Shown here piece by piece: positions 16,551 through 24,768 of a stretch of DNA of 64,000 nt (position 1 is the first letter of the stretch; every line of letters starts with the position of its first letter). The notes under the pieces were generated by a model. The model was not told where the DNA came from. It searched no databases and saw nothing but the letters and a program-made list of their open reading frames with translations. This DNA is from Raineyella sp. W15-4 (GTDB lineage Bacteria > Actinomycetota > Actinomycetes > Propionibacteriales > Propionibacteriaceae), in contig NZ_CP137079.1 in NCBI RefSeq assembly GCF_033170155.1, forward strand, positions 310,001 to 374,000, written 5' to 3'. A program made the translations under genes and the position numbers.

Positions 16551-18752
16551 ATGCTGCTCCATCCGCCGTACTTCGTCGCCCCCGGTGACCGGTTCCCGCT
16601 CGGCGCCAGCTTCGACGGCTTCGGCACCAACTTCGCGATCTTCTCCGAGGTGGCCGAGGCCGTCGACCTGTGCCTGTTCGATCCCGACGGGGCGGAGACG
16701 AAGATCCGGATGACCGAGGTCGACGGCTACATCTGGCACATCCGGCTGTCCGGTCTCGGCCCCGGCACCCGCTACGGCTACCGGATCGACGGCCCGTGGG
16801 ATCCGGCCCGGGGGCTGTGGTGCAACCCGGCCAAGCTGCTCGCCGATCCGTACGCGAAAATGTTCGACGGGGCGGTCGTCGACCACCCGGCCCTGTCGGC
16901 GTACGACCCGGAGCGGCCCGACTACCCCGATCTGCGCGACTCCGCCCCCTACACGATGCGCGGGATCGTCGTCTCGGACGGCTTCGACTGGCGCGACGAC
17001 TCCCCACCCCAGACACCGTACGAGGAGTCGGTGATCTACGAGACGCACGTCAAGGGGCTGACGATGCGCCACCCGGCGATCCGCCCGACCATCCGCGGCA
17101 CGTATCTCGGCGTCGCCCACCCGGCGACCGTCTCGCACCTGCACCGGATCGGCGTCACCGCGGTCGAGCTGCTGCCGGTGCACCAGTCGGTCACCGAGCC
17201 GTGGGTGTTCCGGCGCAGCCTGACCAACTACTGGGGCTACAACACCTTCGGGTTCTTCGCGCCGCATCGGGCGTACGGCGCCTCCGCCACCCCCGAGGGC
17301 GTGGTCGGGGAGTTCAAGACCATGGTCCGCGAGCTGCACGAGGCCGGGATCGAGGTGATCCTCGACGTCGTGTTCAACCACACCGCCGAGGGCGGCACCG
17401 ACGGGCCGACGTACTCCCTGCGCGGCATCGACAACCCGGCCTACTACCGGCTCGACCCGGCCGACCGCCGCCGCTACGTCGACACCACCGGCGTCGGCAA
17501 CTCGATCAACTCCCACCACCCGATGTCGCTGCGGCTGGTGATGGACTCGCTGCGCTACTGGGTGACGCAGATGCACGTCGACGGGTTCCGCTTCGACCTG
17601 GCGCCGACCCTGGCCCGCCAGGAGGACGCGGTGGACCACCTGTCGGCGTTCTTCGCCCTGGTCGCCCAGGATCCGGTGCTCGGCCAGGTCAAGCTGATCG
17701 CCGAGCCCTGGGACGTCGGCCCGGCCGGCTACCAGGTCGGTGCGTTCCCGCCGCAGTGGTCGGAGTGGAACGGCCAGTACCGCGACGTGGTGCGGGACTT
17801 CTGGCGGGGCGAACCGGCGCTGGTCGACGACTTCGTGGCCCGGATCAGTGGCTCCCGCGACATCTACGCCTCCACCGGGCGCCAGCCGGTCGCCTCGGTC
17901 AACTTCGTCACCGCCCACGACGGGTTCACCCTGCGCGACGTCGTGTCGTACGAACGCAAGCACAACGACGCGAACGGCGAGCACAACCGGGACGGCAACG
18001 ACGACAACCGGTCGGCGAACTACGGGGCCGAGGGGGAGACCGACGACCCGGAGATCTTGGCGACCCGGGCCTGCCAGCAGCGCAACCTGCTGGCCACCCT
18101 GCTCTGCTCCCAGGGGGTGCCGATGCTCCTCGGCGGCGACGAACGGGGCCGCACCCAGGGCGGCAACAACAACGCCTACTGCCACGACAGCGAGCTCACC
18201 TGGCAGGAGTGGGTCCGCGACGACGCGGTGGCGGAGGACCTGGAGGCGTTCACCGAGCGGTGCGCCCGGCTCCGCCGCGAGCATCCGGTCTTCCGGCGCC
18301 GGTATTACGAACGCGACGCCTCCTCGCTGCCGCGCGGCCCCGGCGCCGAACCGGGCGACGTCGTCTTCCTGCGGATCGACGGCGTCGAGATGACCGAGGC
18401 CGACCGGGACGCCGCGTTCGTCCGCAGCTTCGGGCTGTTCCTCAACGGACGCGGGCTCACCTGGCTGGACTCCTGGGGACGGCCCTCGGCGGACGACTCC
18501 TTCCTGCTCTGGTTCAACGCCTGGGACCAGGCCGTCCTGGTCACCCTGCCGTCCCGGCGGCTGGGCGCCCACTGGGGCGGCATGCTCGACACCACCCATG
18601 CCCGCGGCGAGTCCGCGGTGACGTACGCCGCCGGTGACAGCTTCCTGCTGGCCGGCCGGTCGATGCTGGTGCTGCGGTGCACCGACCTCGACGAGGTGCA
18701 ACGGCTGTCGGACGAGGTGGGCCGGGTGAGCCCGGTGGAGATCGAACGCTAG
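16551..18752 (+). CDS. glgX: Glycogen debranching enzyme GlgX
   Basis: The 733-residue GH13 enzyme has an N-terminal carbohydrate-binding module (FPLGASFDGFGTNFAIFSE), then the catalytic barrel with DVVFNHTAEGG, VDGFRFDLAPTL, LIAEPWDVGPAGYQ and FVTAHDGFTLRD, which carry the GH13 nucleophile Asp and acid Glu. It removes alpha-1,6-linked stubs from phosphorylase-limited glycogen in the cytoplasm. It starts 6 nt after putA and is the last gene of the GH15-putA-glgX unit. Its stop is one base away from the stop of the convergent flavoprotein gene, so there is no space for a separate terminator. Confidence 0.95.
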   Translation: MLLHPPYFVAPGDRFPLGASFDGFGTNFAIFSEVAEAVDLCLFDPDGAETKIRMTEVDGYIWHIRLSGLGPGTRYGYRIDGPWDPARGLWCNPAKLLADPYAKMFDGAVVDHPALSAYDPERPDYPDLRDSAPYTMRGIVVSDGFDWRDDSPPQTPYEESVIYETHVKGLTMRHPAIRPTIRGTYLGVAHPATVSHLHRIGVTAVELLPVHQSVTEPWVFRRSLTNYWGYNTFGFFAPHRAYGASATPEGVVGEFKTMVRELHEAGIEVILDVVFNHTAEGGTDGPTYSLRGIDNPAYYRLDPADRRRYVDTTGVGNSINSHHPMSLRLVMDSLRYWVTQMHVDGFRFDLAPTLARQEDAVDHLSAFFALVAQDPVLGQVKLIAEPWDVGPAGYQVGAFPPQWSEWNGQYRDVVRDFWRGEPALVDDFVARISGSRDIYASTGRQPVASVNFVTAHDGFTLRDVVSYERKHNDANGEHNRDGNDDNRSANYGAEGETDDPEILATRACQQRNLLATLLCSQGVPMLLGGDERGRTQGGNNNAYCHDSELTWQEWVRDDAVAEDLEAFTERCARLRREHPVFRRRYYERDASSLPRGPGAEPGDVVFLRIDGVEMTEADRDAAFVRSFGLFLNGRGLTWLDSWGRPSADDSFLLWFNAWDQAVLVTLPSRRLGAHWGGMLDTTHARGESAVTYAAGDSFLLAGRSMLVLRCTDLDEVQRLSDEVGRVSPVEIER

Positions 18753-18753
18753 T

Positions 18754-20283
18754 TCACTGCTCGAGCAACCGTAGCCAGACCTCCGAGGCGGTCGGGTAGC
18801 TCGGTACCGCCCGGCGCAGGGTGGCCAGATCCAGGCTGCCGGCGATCGCGACGGTGGCCGAGTGCAGCAGCTCGGCCACCTCGGGACCGACGAAGGTGGC
18901 GCCCAGCAGCACCTCGGTGTCGGCGTCCAGCACCAGCCGGGCATGCCCGGCGGCGTCATCCCGCAGCAGGCCCGCACCGGCGGCCGAGGTGTAGTCGGCG
19001 TCGAGGAGTCGGACCGTCTGCCCGGCCTCGGCCGCTCCGCGGGAGGTGAGGCCGACCGCGGCGACCTGGGGGGCGCTGAAGATCACCTGGGGGACCGGGG
19101 CCGGCACCTCGTCGGGTACTGGGCGGCCCTCGGCGAGCGCGGCGATCCGCCGCCCGACCACCCGGGCCTGGTACTTGCCCCAGTGGGTGAGCATCGCCTC
19201 GCCGTTGACGTCGCCGACGGTGAACAGCCACTCGGGCAGCGGCCCGCCGTGCGTACGTCCCCGCAGATCGGCGGGGTCGAGACCGATCGCTTCGAGGCCG
19301 ATGTCGGTGCGCGGGTGCCGACCTGCGGCGACGACCAGTTCGTCGACCTCCAGCTCCTCCGATCCGGCGCCCTCGCCGTCGGGCGCCGTTCCGTCGTCCA
19401 GGGTCAGGGTGATCGGACCGCCGTGCGGCCGGCCGACCGTGGCGCGAGGGTCGGCCGGGTGGTGTTCGGCCGGGTGGTGTTCGGCCGGGTCGTGCTCGAC
19501 CCGGTCCCGGACGGCCCGGGTCACCGAGGTACCGAACCGTACGGTCACCCCGGCGGACCGCAGTCCCTCGGCAACCTCCTCCCCGGCGAAGTCCTCGAGC
19601 CGGCCCAGCAGCCGCTCGCCGCGGACCAGCAGGGTGACGTGGGAGCCCAGCGCCGTCATCCAGCGGGCCGCCTCGCAGGCCGCCACCCCGCCGCCGACGA
19701 TCGCCAGGCGTCCGGGCACCTCGACCACGCCGGTGACGTCCCGGGTCGTCCAGGGGCGTACGGACGCCAGGGTGTCCGGGATCACCGGTGCCGATCCGGT
19801 CGCCAGGACGACCGCGGTGCGGGCCGTCAGCCGCTGCACCGCACCGCCGGCGTCGACCACTTCGAGGGTCCGTTCCCCGACCAGTCGGCCGTGGCCGCGG
19901 ACCATGGTCAGGCCGGCGCTCTCGGCCCAGCGGACCTGACCGCTGTCGTCATAGTGGGCGACCCAGTCGTCGCGCCGGGCGAGCAGTGCGTCGCGGTCCA
20001 GGGTGGGGACCGACAGCGGGGCGAGGTTTGCCGCCGTCTCGGCCACGTCGAGCGGGCGGAGCAGGGCCTTGCTCGGTATGCAGGCCCAATAGGAGCACTC
20101 GCCGCCGAGGAGTTCGGCCTCGATGATCGCGGCGGTGCGGGAACTGCCGCGGACGGCGTAGTCGGCGGCGTTCTCCCCGGCGGGGCCGCCGCCGAGGACG
20201 ATGACGTCGTAGGTCTCGGCGAGCGGATCGGTCTCGGCGAGCGGGTCGGTCTCGGCGGCCGGATCGGACGCAGGGCTGGTCAT
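18754..20283 (-). CDS. Flavoprotein disulfide reductase family (dihydrolipoamide dehydrogenase-like)
   Basis: The 509-residue protein has the FAD motif VIVLGGGPAGENAA, the redox-active pair C-x4-C in LGGECSYWACIPSK, the NAD motif LAIVGGGVAACEAA and the second FAD motif LFTVGDVNGEAML. The C-terminal interface carries SYPTASEVW, with Tyr in place of the catalytic His of lipoamide dehydrogenases, so lipoamide may not be its substrate; quinone or mercuric-reductase-like activity is possible. Two in-frame minisatellites lengthen it, one at the N-terminus (ETDPLAETDPLAE) and one between the NAD and FAD segments (EHDPAEHHPAEHHPAD). No 2-oxoacid dehydrogenase genes are nearby. Confidence 0.87.
   Translation of the reverse strand: MTSPASDPAAETDPLAETDPLAETYDVIVLGGGPAGENAADYAVRGSSRTAAIIEAELLGGECSYWACIPSKALLRPLDVAETAANLAPLSVPTLDRDALLARRDDWVAHYDDSGQVRWAESAGLTMVRGHGRLVGERTLEVVDAGGAVQRLTARTAVVLATGSAPVIPDTLASVRPWTTRDVTGVVEVPGRLAIVGGGVAACEAARWMTALGSHVTLLVRGERLLGRLEDFAGEEVAEGLRSAGVTVRFGTSVTRAVRDRVEHDPAEHHPAEHHPADPRATVGRPHGGPITLTLDDGTAPDGEGAGSEELEVDELVVAAGRHPRTDIGLEAIGLDPADLRGRTHGGPLPEWLFTVGDVNGEAMLTHWGKYQARVVGRRIAALAEGRPVPDEVPAPVPQVIFSAPQVAAVGLTSRGAAEAGQTVRLLDADYTSAAGAGLLRDDAAGHARLVLDADTEVLLGATFVGPEVAELLHSATVAIAGSLDLATLRRAVPSYPTASEVWLRLLEQ
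19451..19495. repeat. Three tandem 15-bp units inside the flavoprotein gene
   Basis: TCGGCCGGGTGGTGT occurs twice exactly (19451-19480) and once with changes (19481-19495). On the coding strand it adds a repeating (E/H)HPAE peptide that is not part of the fold. Confidence 0.8.
20213..20266. repeat. Three tandem 18-bp units at the start of the flavoprotein gene
   Basis: Units at 20213-20230, 20231-20248 and 20249-20266 (GTCTCGGCGAGCGGATCG and close variants) encode the repeated N-terminal DPLAET stretch ahead of the FAD-binding domain. Confidence 0.8.
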
Positions 20284-20289
20284 GCGCTC

Positions 20290-20295
20290 ACCCTA
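20290..20295 (-). promoter_or_regulatory. -10 box of a leaderless promoter for the flavoprotein gene
   Basis: TAGGGT on the minus strand ends 6 nt before ATG 20283, matching the leaderless arrangement seen at other genes in this window. Confidence 0.45.
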
Positions 20296-20321
20296 GGTCC
20301 CGGTCGGCGTCGCGGGAAGGA

Positions 20322-20420
20322 TCAGCGCCGGGTGAAGCGCACCGTCCACTGCTCCGGGCCCTCGGTGAGGTAGGTGCGGGCGAACTGTCCGGGAGCGATG
20401 TCCTCGAGCCGGGCCATCAT
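20322..20420 (-). CDS. Candidate small protein of unknown function
   Basis: A minus-strand frame starting with two ATG codons (20420 and 20417) encodes about 32 residues (MMARLEDIAPGQFARTYLTE, ending WTVRFTRR). Codon choice is as GC3-rich as in the neighbouring genes, and the frame remains open upstream without a good start or ribosome site. It lies in the otherwise empty 341-bp gap between the flavoprotein and helicase starts. I do not recognise the sequence. It could be a small protein, the 3' remnant of a longer gene, or chance coding in GC-rich DNA. Confidence 0.3.
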   Translation of the reverse strand: MMARLEDIAPGQFARTYLTEGPEQWTVRFTRR

Positions 20421-20611
20421 CGGCAGCGGGTTGTGCAGCGGCCGCTCGGCCCGCGTGATGGCCCGGGAGTTGGCTTTCGGGTGGGATGCCGGGTAAGTTC
20501 GTGGTGTCGGCCCGCCGAGTCTTGCCCCGGGCCGCCGGGCGCCCGGGATCCCTCCCGATGATGTGCCGTGTCTGTCCCAGAGGGCGATGCGATCCCCCGG
20601 CAAGACACTTC

Positions 20612-20617
20612 GAAGGA
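20612..20617 (+). promoter_or_regulatory. Ribosome binding site deciding a TTG start
   Basis: GAAGGA lies 7 nt before TTG 20625 in a locally AT-rich leader. No comparable site precedes the upstream in-frame GTG 20568. Confidence 0.6.
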
Positions 20618-20624
20618 ATTTTTC

Positions 20625-22139
20625 TTGACTTCAGCTTTCGTGCGCCTCGGCGTGCCCACATCTCTCTCCGATGTCCTCGCCGAGCGTGACATCACCGTGC
20701 CCACCCCGATCCAGGCGGCCACCCTGCCGGACTCGCTGGCCGGCCGCGACGTTCTCGGTCGGGGCCGCACCGGCTCCGGCAAGACGTACGCCTTCCTGCT
20801 GCCGACGGTGGCCCGGCTCGTCGCCACGCCGCGGAAGGCCCGTCCCAAGCGGCCGCGCGCCCTGGTGCTGGCCCCCACCCGTGAGCTAGCGACCCAGATC
20901 GAGGAGTCGCTCAAGCCGCTCGAAGCCGCGGTCGGGCTGACCAGCCGGACGGTCTTCGGTGGCGTCGGCCAGGGGCCGCAGGTGCAGGCCCTGGCCCGCG
21001 GCGTCGATGTGCTCGTCGCCTGCCCGGGCCGGTTGCTCGACCTGATGGGCCAGGGGGCGGTCAACCTCGACGGGGTCGAGATCACCGTCCTCGACGAGGC
21101 CGACCACATGGCCGACATGGGCTTCCTGCCGATGGTCCGCAAGATCCTCGACCGTACGCCCACGACTGGCCAGCGGCTGCTGTTCTCCGCGACCCTCGAC
21201 AACGGCATCGACGTGCTGGTGAAGCGCTACCTGCACGACCCGGTGACCCACGAGGCCGACTCGCCGCAGTCCCCGGTGGCGACGATGGACCACTACGTGC
21301 TGCGGGTCGACAAGGACACCCGCGGCCGGGTGCTCGCCGATCTGGCCTCCGCCCCGGGGCGGACGATCCTCTTCACCCGCACCAAACACGGCGCCAAGCG
21401 GCTCGCCAAGCAGCTCGTCGACCGGGGCATCCCGGCCGTCGACCTGCACGGGAACCTCTCGCAGAACGCTCGCACCCGCAATCTGGCGGCGTTCGAGTCG
21501 GGCACCGTCGGCACCCTGGTGGCGACCGACATCGCCGCCCGCGGCATCCACGTCGACGACGTGGCCCTGGTCGTGCACGCCGACCCGCCGGTCGAGCACA
21601 AGGCCTACCTGCACCGTTCGGGCCGTACGGCGCGGGCCGGGCACTCCGGCACGGTGGTCACCCTGGTGACCCCCGACCAGCGCCAGGAGGTCCGCCAGAT
21701 GATGCGCAAGGCCGGCATCACCCCGGAGGTGGCCGAACCGGAGAAGTCCGTGCTCGAGTCCCTCGCGCCGGGGGAGCGGGTGACCCTCAGCGTCGAGCAG
21801 GCCCGGGCCCTGGCGAACCCGCAGGCGGCGGCCGTCACGGCGTCGGCGGGCGCCACGAGTCCGTCCGGTGCCGAGCGAGGCCGCTCCCGTTCCGGGCGTG
21901 GTCGCGGTGGTCGGGGTGGATCGGGCCGCGGTGGATCCGGGGGTTCCGGTGCCGGATCGCCTTCGGCAACCGCCCGTACGACCACGACCCGGTCGCGCTC
22001 GCCGGAGCATGCCGAACGTCGCCCCGCCGCCGGTCAGCCGGCCGCTGCGCGCCCGGAGGGTTCCGGATCCCGACGTTCCGGGTCCGGGCAGGGCCGGCGC
22101 CGGCACCGCCATGCGGAGCGGCCCACCTCGCACGCCTGA
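20625..22139 (+). CDS. DEAD-box ATP-dependent RNA helicase
   Basis: The protein has 504 residues from TTG 20625, a start chosen because GAAGGA precedes it. It carries the Q motif (TVPTPIQAATLPDSL), motif I GRTGSGKT, Ia APTRELA, motif II as DEAD in VLDEADHMADMG, motif III SAT and motif VI HRSGRTARAG. It unwinds structured RNA, for example during ribosome assembly or mRNA turnover. The C-terminal tail is basic and rich in Arg-Gly-Ser (RGRGGRGGSGRGGSGG), typical of RNA-binding tails. Helicases of this type are often cold-inducible, and the low-GC leader with a weak TTG start fits post-transcriptional control, which is inference. Confidence 0.92.
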   Translation: MTSAFVRLGVPTSLSDVLAERDITVPTPIQAATLPDSLAGRDVLGRGRTGSGKTYAFLLPTVARLVATPRKARPKRPRALVLAPTRELATQIEESLKPLEAAVGLTSRTVFGGVGQGPQVQALARGVDVLVACPGRLLDLMGQGAVNLDGVEITVLDEADHMADMGFLPMVRKILDRTPTTGQRLLFSATLDNGIDVLVKRYLHDPVTHEADSPQSPVATMDHYVLRVDKDTRGRVLADLASAPGRTILFTRTKHGAKRLAKQLVDRGIPAVDLHGNLSQNARTRNLAAFESGTVGTLVATDIAARGIHVDDVALVVHADPPVEHKAYLHRSGRTARAGHSGTVVTLVTPDQRQEVRQMMRKAGITPEVAEPEKSVLESLAPGERVTLSVEQARALANPQAAAVTASAGATSPSGAERGRSRSGRGRGGRGGSGRGGSGGSGAGSPSATARTTTTRSRSPEHAERRPAAGQPAAARPEGSGSRRSGSGQGRRRHRHAERPTSHA

Positions 22140-22215
22140 CCCGGGCGCAGCCCCTGCTGGGCATCCCGTCGTCGCGCGTAGGGTGACGAGCGCAGGGATG
22201 TCTCAGGAGGTCAGC

Positions 22216-23079
22216 ATGAACGGGTTCGGCAAGGTCGTCATCCTCGGCACCGGGATCATGGGCAGGGCGCTCGCCGAGCGTCTGCTCGGCCAGGGTGTGG
22301 AGGTGACGGTCTGGAACCGTACGGCCGAGCGGGCCCTGCCGTTGGCCGAGTTCGGCGCGACGGTCGCCGGCACCCCCGCAGCGGCGGTCGTCGGGGCCGA
22401 CGTCGTGCTGCTCACCCTGTTCGATGCCGAGGCCGTCGTGTCCGTGCTCGGCGAGGCCGCCGACGCCGCGCCGGTCGACGCGATCTGGGTGCAGCTGTCG
22501 ACCATCGGCGTCGAGGGCACCGAGCGGGTCAGGTCGGTCGCCGCCGGGCATGGTCTGACGCTGGTCGAGGCGATGATGCTCGGCACCAAGGGCCCGGCCG
22601 AGTCGGGCACCCTGGTGCTGCTCACCGGTGGTGATCCGGATCGGCTCGCCGCCGTGGAGCCGCTGCTGGCCCTGGTCAGCCAGAAGCGGGTCAACGCCGG
22701 CCCGACGGTCGGTGTCGGCACCCGGCTCAAGCTCGTCTGCAACACCTGGATCGGCCTGCTGACCGCCGGCACCGGGCAGGCCTTCGCCATGCTGCGCGCC
22801 CTCGGTCTGGACGAGAAGCTCTTCCTCGAGGCGATCGCCGGTGGCCAGTCCGACACCCCGTACGCCCACGCCAAGGGCGCGCTGATGCTGGCCGACGACT
22901 ACCAGCCCGCCAACTTCCAGCTGCGCGGGCTGCACAAGGACCTCGAGCTGGCCGAGGCGGCCACCGGGGACGCGGGCGCTTTCCCGATCCTCGACGCGGT
23001 GCGCGGGCTGTACGACCGGGCCGAGGACCACGGACTGGGCACCGAGGACATCGCCGCGGTCTTCCGCGTCCTCGCCTGA
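22216..23079 (+). CDS. 3-hydroxyisobutyrate dehydrogenase / beta-hydroxyacid dehydrogenase family
   Basis: The 287-residue protein starts at ATG 22216 behind CAGGAGG. It has the Rossmann motif ILGTGIMGRALAERL, the substrate-loop region (LVEAMMLGTKGPAESGTL, where true HIBADH has a DAPVSGG-like loop) and the catalytic-Lys helix KLVCNTWIG, where K is followed by N four residues later. It probably oxidises or reduces a small beta-hydroxyacid or is a GLYR/imine-reductase relative; the altered substrate loop leaves this open. Its last 181 bp overlap the antisense 3' end of the DUF222/HNH gene. Confidence 0.83.
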   Translation: MNGFGKVVILGTGIMGRALAERLLGQGVEVTVWNRTAERALPLAEFGATVAGTPAAAVVGADVVLLTLFDAEAVVSVLGEAADAAPVDAIWVQLSTIGVEGTERVRSVAAGHGLTLVEAMMLGTKGPAESGTLVLLTGGDPDRLAAVEPLLALVSQKRVNAGPTVGVGTRLKLVCNTWIGLLTAGTGQAFAMLRALGLDEKLFLEAIAGGQSDTPYAHAKGALMLADDYQPANFQLRGLHKDLELAEAATGDAGAFPILDAVRGLYDRAEDHGLGTEDIAAVFRVLA

Positions 23080-24671
23080 TGGCGTCCCGGATGCTTCGCC
23101 CGCCGCGCCGACCCTGACTCGCGGGCTCTCCGATGTCGTGACCGTTGGCGCTCCCGTCGAGGTGGTGACGGCGGCAGGGCCGGTGGTCTGGTGAATCGCT
23201 CCAGGGCCTCGAGCTCGGTGGGCGACGGGATGGCTTCGGGCGGGACCCAGACCCGAGTGCCCCAGTTGTCGACCTCATAGTCGCGTCCGTAGGGGCTGCG
23301 CCAGAGCCAGTGGCCGGGGGCGGTCTGTCGGCAGCGCCAGCCGGCATGGGTCTTGGCGCGGTGCCCGGTCCGGCCCAGGGGGCCGAGGTTGGTGGGGCTG
23401 GTGGGTCCGCCGTGGTGCCAGGGGATGGTGTGGTCCAGGTCCGTGTGGCGGGCCCGGCGGGTGCCCCAGGGGAAGATCTCGTACGGATGGGCGAGGACGA
23501 CCTGTTCGCGCATCCGGTCGGGGATCTCGTAGGCGTCGATCGGCTCGGAGTCGCGGTGATCGATCACGGTGGTGACCCGGACCGTGGAGTCGGCCAACAG
23601 GGCCCTCAGTGAGGTGACGGGGACGGCGCCGTTGCCTTCGAGGCGGGCCACGCCGTCGGGGCCCAGGCGGTCGGCGTTGACGTGCACGTAGAGCCGGACC
23701 GGAGGCTTGTACCGATTGCCGGTGGCGGTGTCACCGGCAAGCAGGGCGAGGGCCCGGTCAGGGACGGCGAGGATGCCCAGAGCGCGGGAGCGGCGTACGT
23801 CGAGGGCGTCGGTGTCCCCGCCCAGGTGCAGGCTGTGGGCGAGTTGAGCGATAGTCGCATCGAGCTGTTCGGCCTCGGGGGTCGCGAGGCGCGCGATCAG
23901 GGTGCGGATCCCGGCTTGGCCGGCTTCCTCGCGGACGACCCGGGCATAGCGGCCGGCTCGGGCACGTTCCTCCCGCTGGTCGGCGGCGACCGGGTCGGCG
24001 TTGACGATCTCGCCCTCGAGGAGGGCTTCGAGGCGGGGCCAGGACAGCGTCCCCAGGCCCGGGGCGAGGGCCCGGTCGATCCGCAGGGCCCGGGCCCGGT
24101 CCAGCCCGGCCCAGCGGACGGCCTGGGCGATCTTGCGGGCCTGCCAGACGGGGAGACGGCCGGCCATCACCGCGGCCCACATCCGCGGGTGGCGCCACCG
24201 GGCGGAAAGGGCGTCGGCGACCAGGCCACGGGCGGCGGTGTGGGAGGTGTGCAGCAGGGCGGCGATCTCCACCACGATGAACTCCGGGACCGGTGGGCTG
24301 CCGTCGCCGCCCAGGTCGACCAGGGCCTCCCGGCCGGGGAGGGGCTTCTGGTCGGGGAGGGGTCTCTGGTCGGAACGCGGGGCGGTCGCGGCGAGATTGG
24401 CGACGATCGCGAACTGGCGTGCCTCGGCGGTCGCGCGCAGGGTCCGCAGGGCGTCGAGCTCGTCGAGGGCGTCACAGACCGTGCCGGGTAACAACCGGTC
24501 CGGCGACAGCGTCAACGACGTGACGATATCGGCCGTCGTGGTCTCGACGGCCTCAACCGGCCCGGCATCAACCTCGACCCCAGCCGGGCCGAGCACATCG
24601 CCCCCGCCGGGCGCTTCATCGGCGGGCGCGTCATCGTCCGGATCGGGCGGTTCGAACAGTTCCTCCTGCAT
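22899..24671 (-). CDS. DUF222 / HNH endonuclease domain protein
   Basis: The protein has 590 residues from ATG 24671, preceded by a TAGTGT box 7 nt upstream; an ATG at 24713 would add 14 residues. The DUF222 region covers roughly 60-370 and the HNH nuclease motif is DLDHTIPWHHGGPTSPTNLG followed by RTGHRAKTH. Actinobacterial genomes carry many such proteins; they are mobile-like and their roles are mostly unknown. The final 60 residues are Arg/Ser-rich and are read antisense to the gene at 22216, where the frame simply runs on to the first stop. The original stop may have been lost. It lies downstream of the esterase on the same strand. Confidence 0.8.
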   Translation of the reverse strand: MQEELFEPPDPDDDAPADEAPGGGDVLGPAGVEVDAGPVEAVETTTADIVTSLTLSPDRLLPGTVCDALDELDALRTLRATAEARQFAIVANLAATAPRSDQRPLPDQKPLPGREALVDLGGDGSPPVPEFIVVEIAALLHTSHTAARGLVADALSARWRHPRMWAAVMAGRLPVWQARKIAQAVRWAGLDRARALRIDRALAPGLGTLSWPRLEALLEGEIVNADPVAADQREERARAGRYARVVREEAGQAGIRTLIARLATPEAEQLDATIAQLAHSLHLGGDTDALDVRRSRALGILAVPDRALALLAGDTATGNRYKPPVRLYVHVNADRLGPDGVARLEGNGAVPVTSLRALLADSTVRVTTVIDHRDSEPIDAYEIPDRMREQVVLAHPYEIFPWGTRRARHTDLDHTIPWHHGGPTSPTNLGPLGRTGHRAKTHAGWRCRQTAPGHWLWRSPYGRDYEVDNWGTRVWVPPEAIPSPTELEALERFTRPPALPPSPPRRERQRSRHRRARESGSARRAKHPGRHQARTRKTAAMSSVPSPWSSARSYSPRTASRIGKAPASPVAASASSRSLCSPRSWKLAGW

Positions 24672-24678
24672 GACCACA

Positions 24679-24684
24679 ACACTA
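24679..24684 (-). promoter_or_regulatory. -10 box of a leaderless promoter for the DUF222/HNH gene
   Basis: TAGTGT on the minus strand is 7 nt before ATG 24671, which has no ribosome binding site in front. It supports this start over the upstream ATG codons. Confidence 0.5.
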
Positions 24685-24768
24685 CGAGAGAGGTCAGACA
24701 ATCGATCACCCGTACGATCCATCCCGGAAGTGCAGGGCACACCGACCCGCCCACCCGTCCTGGCACCA

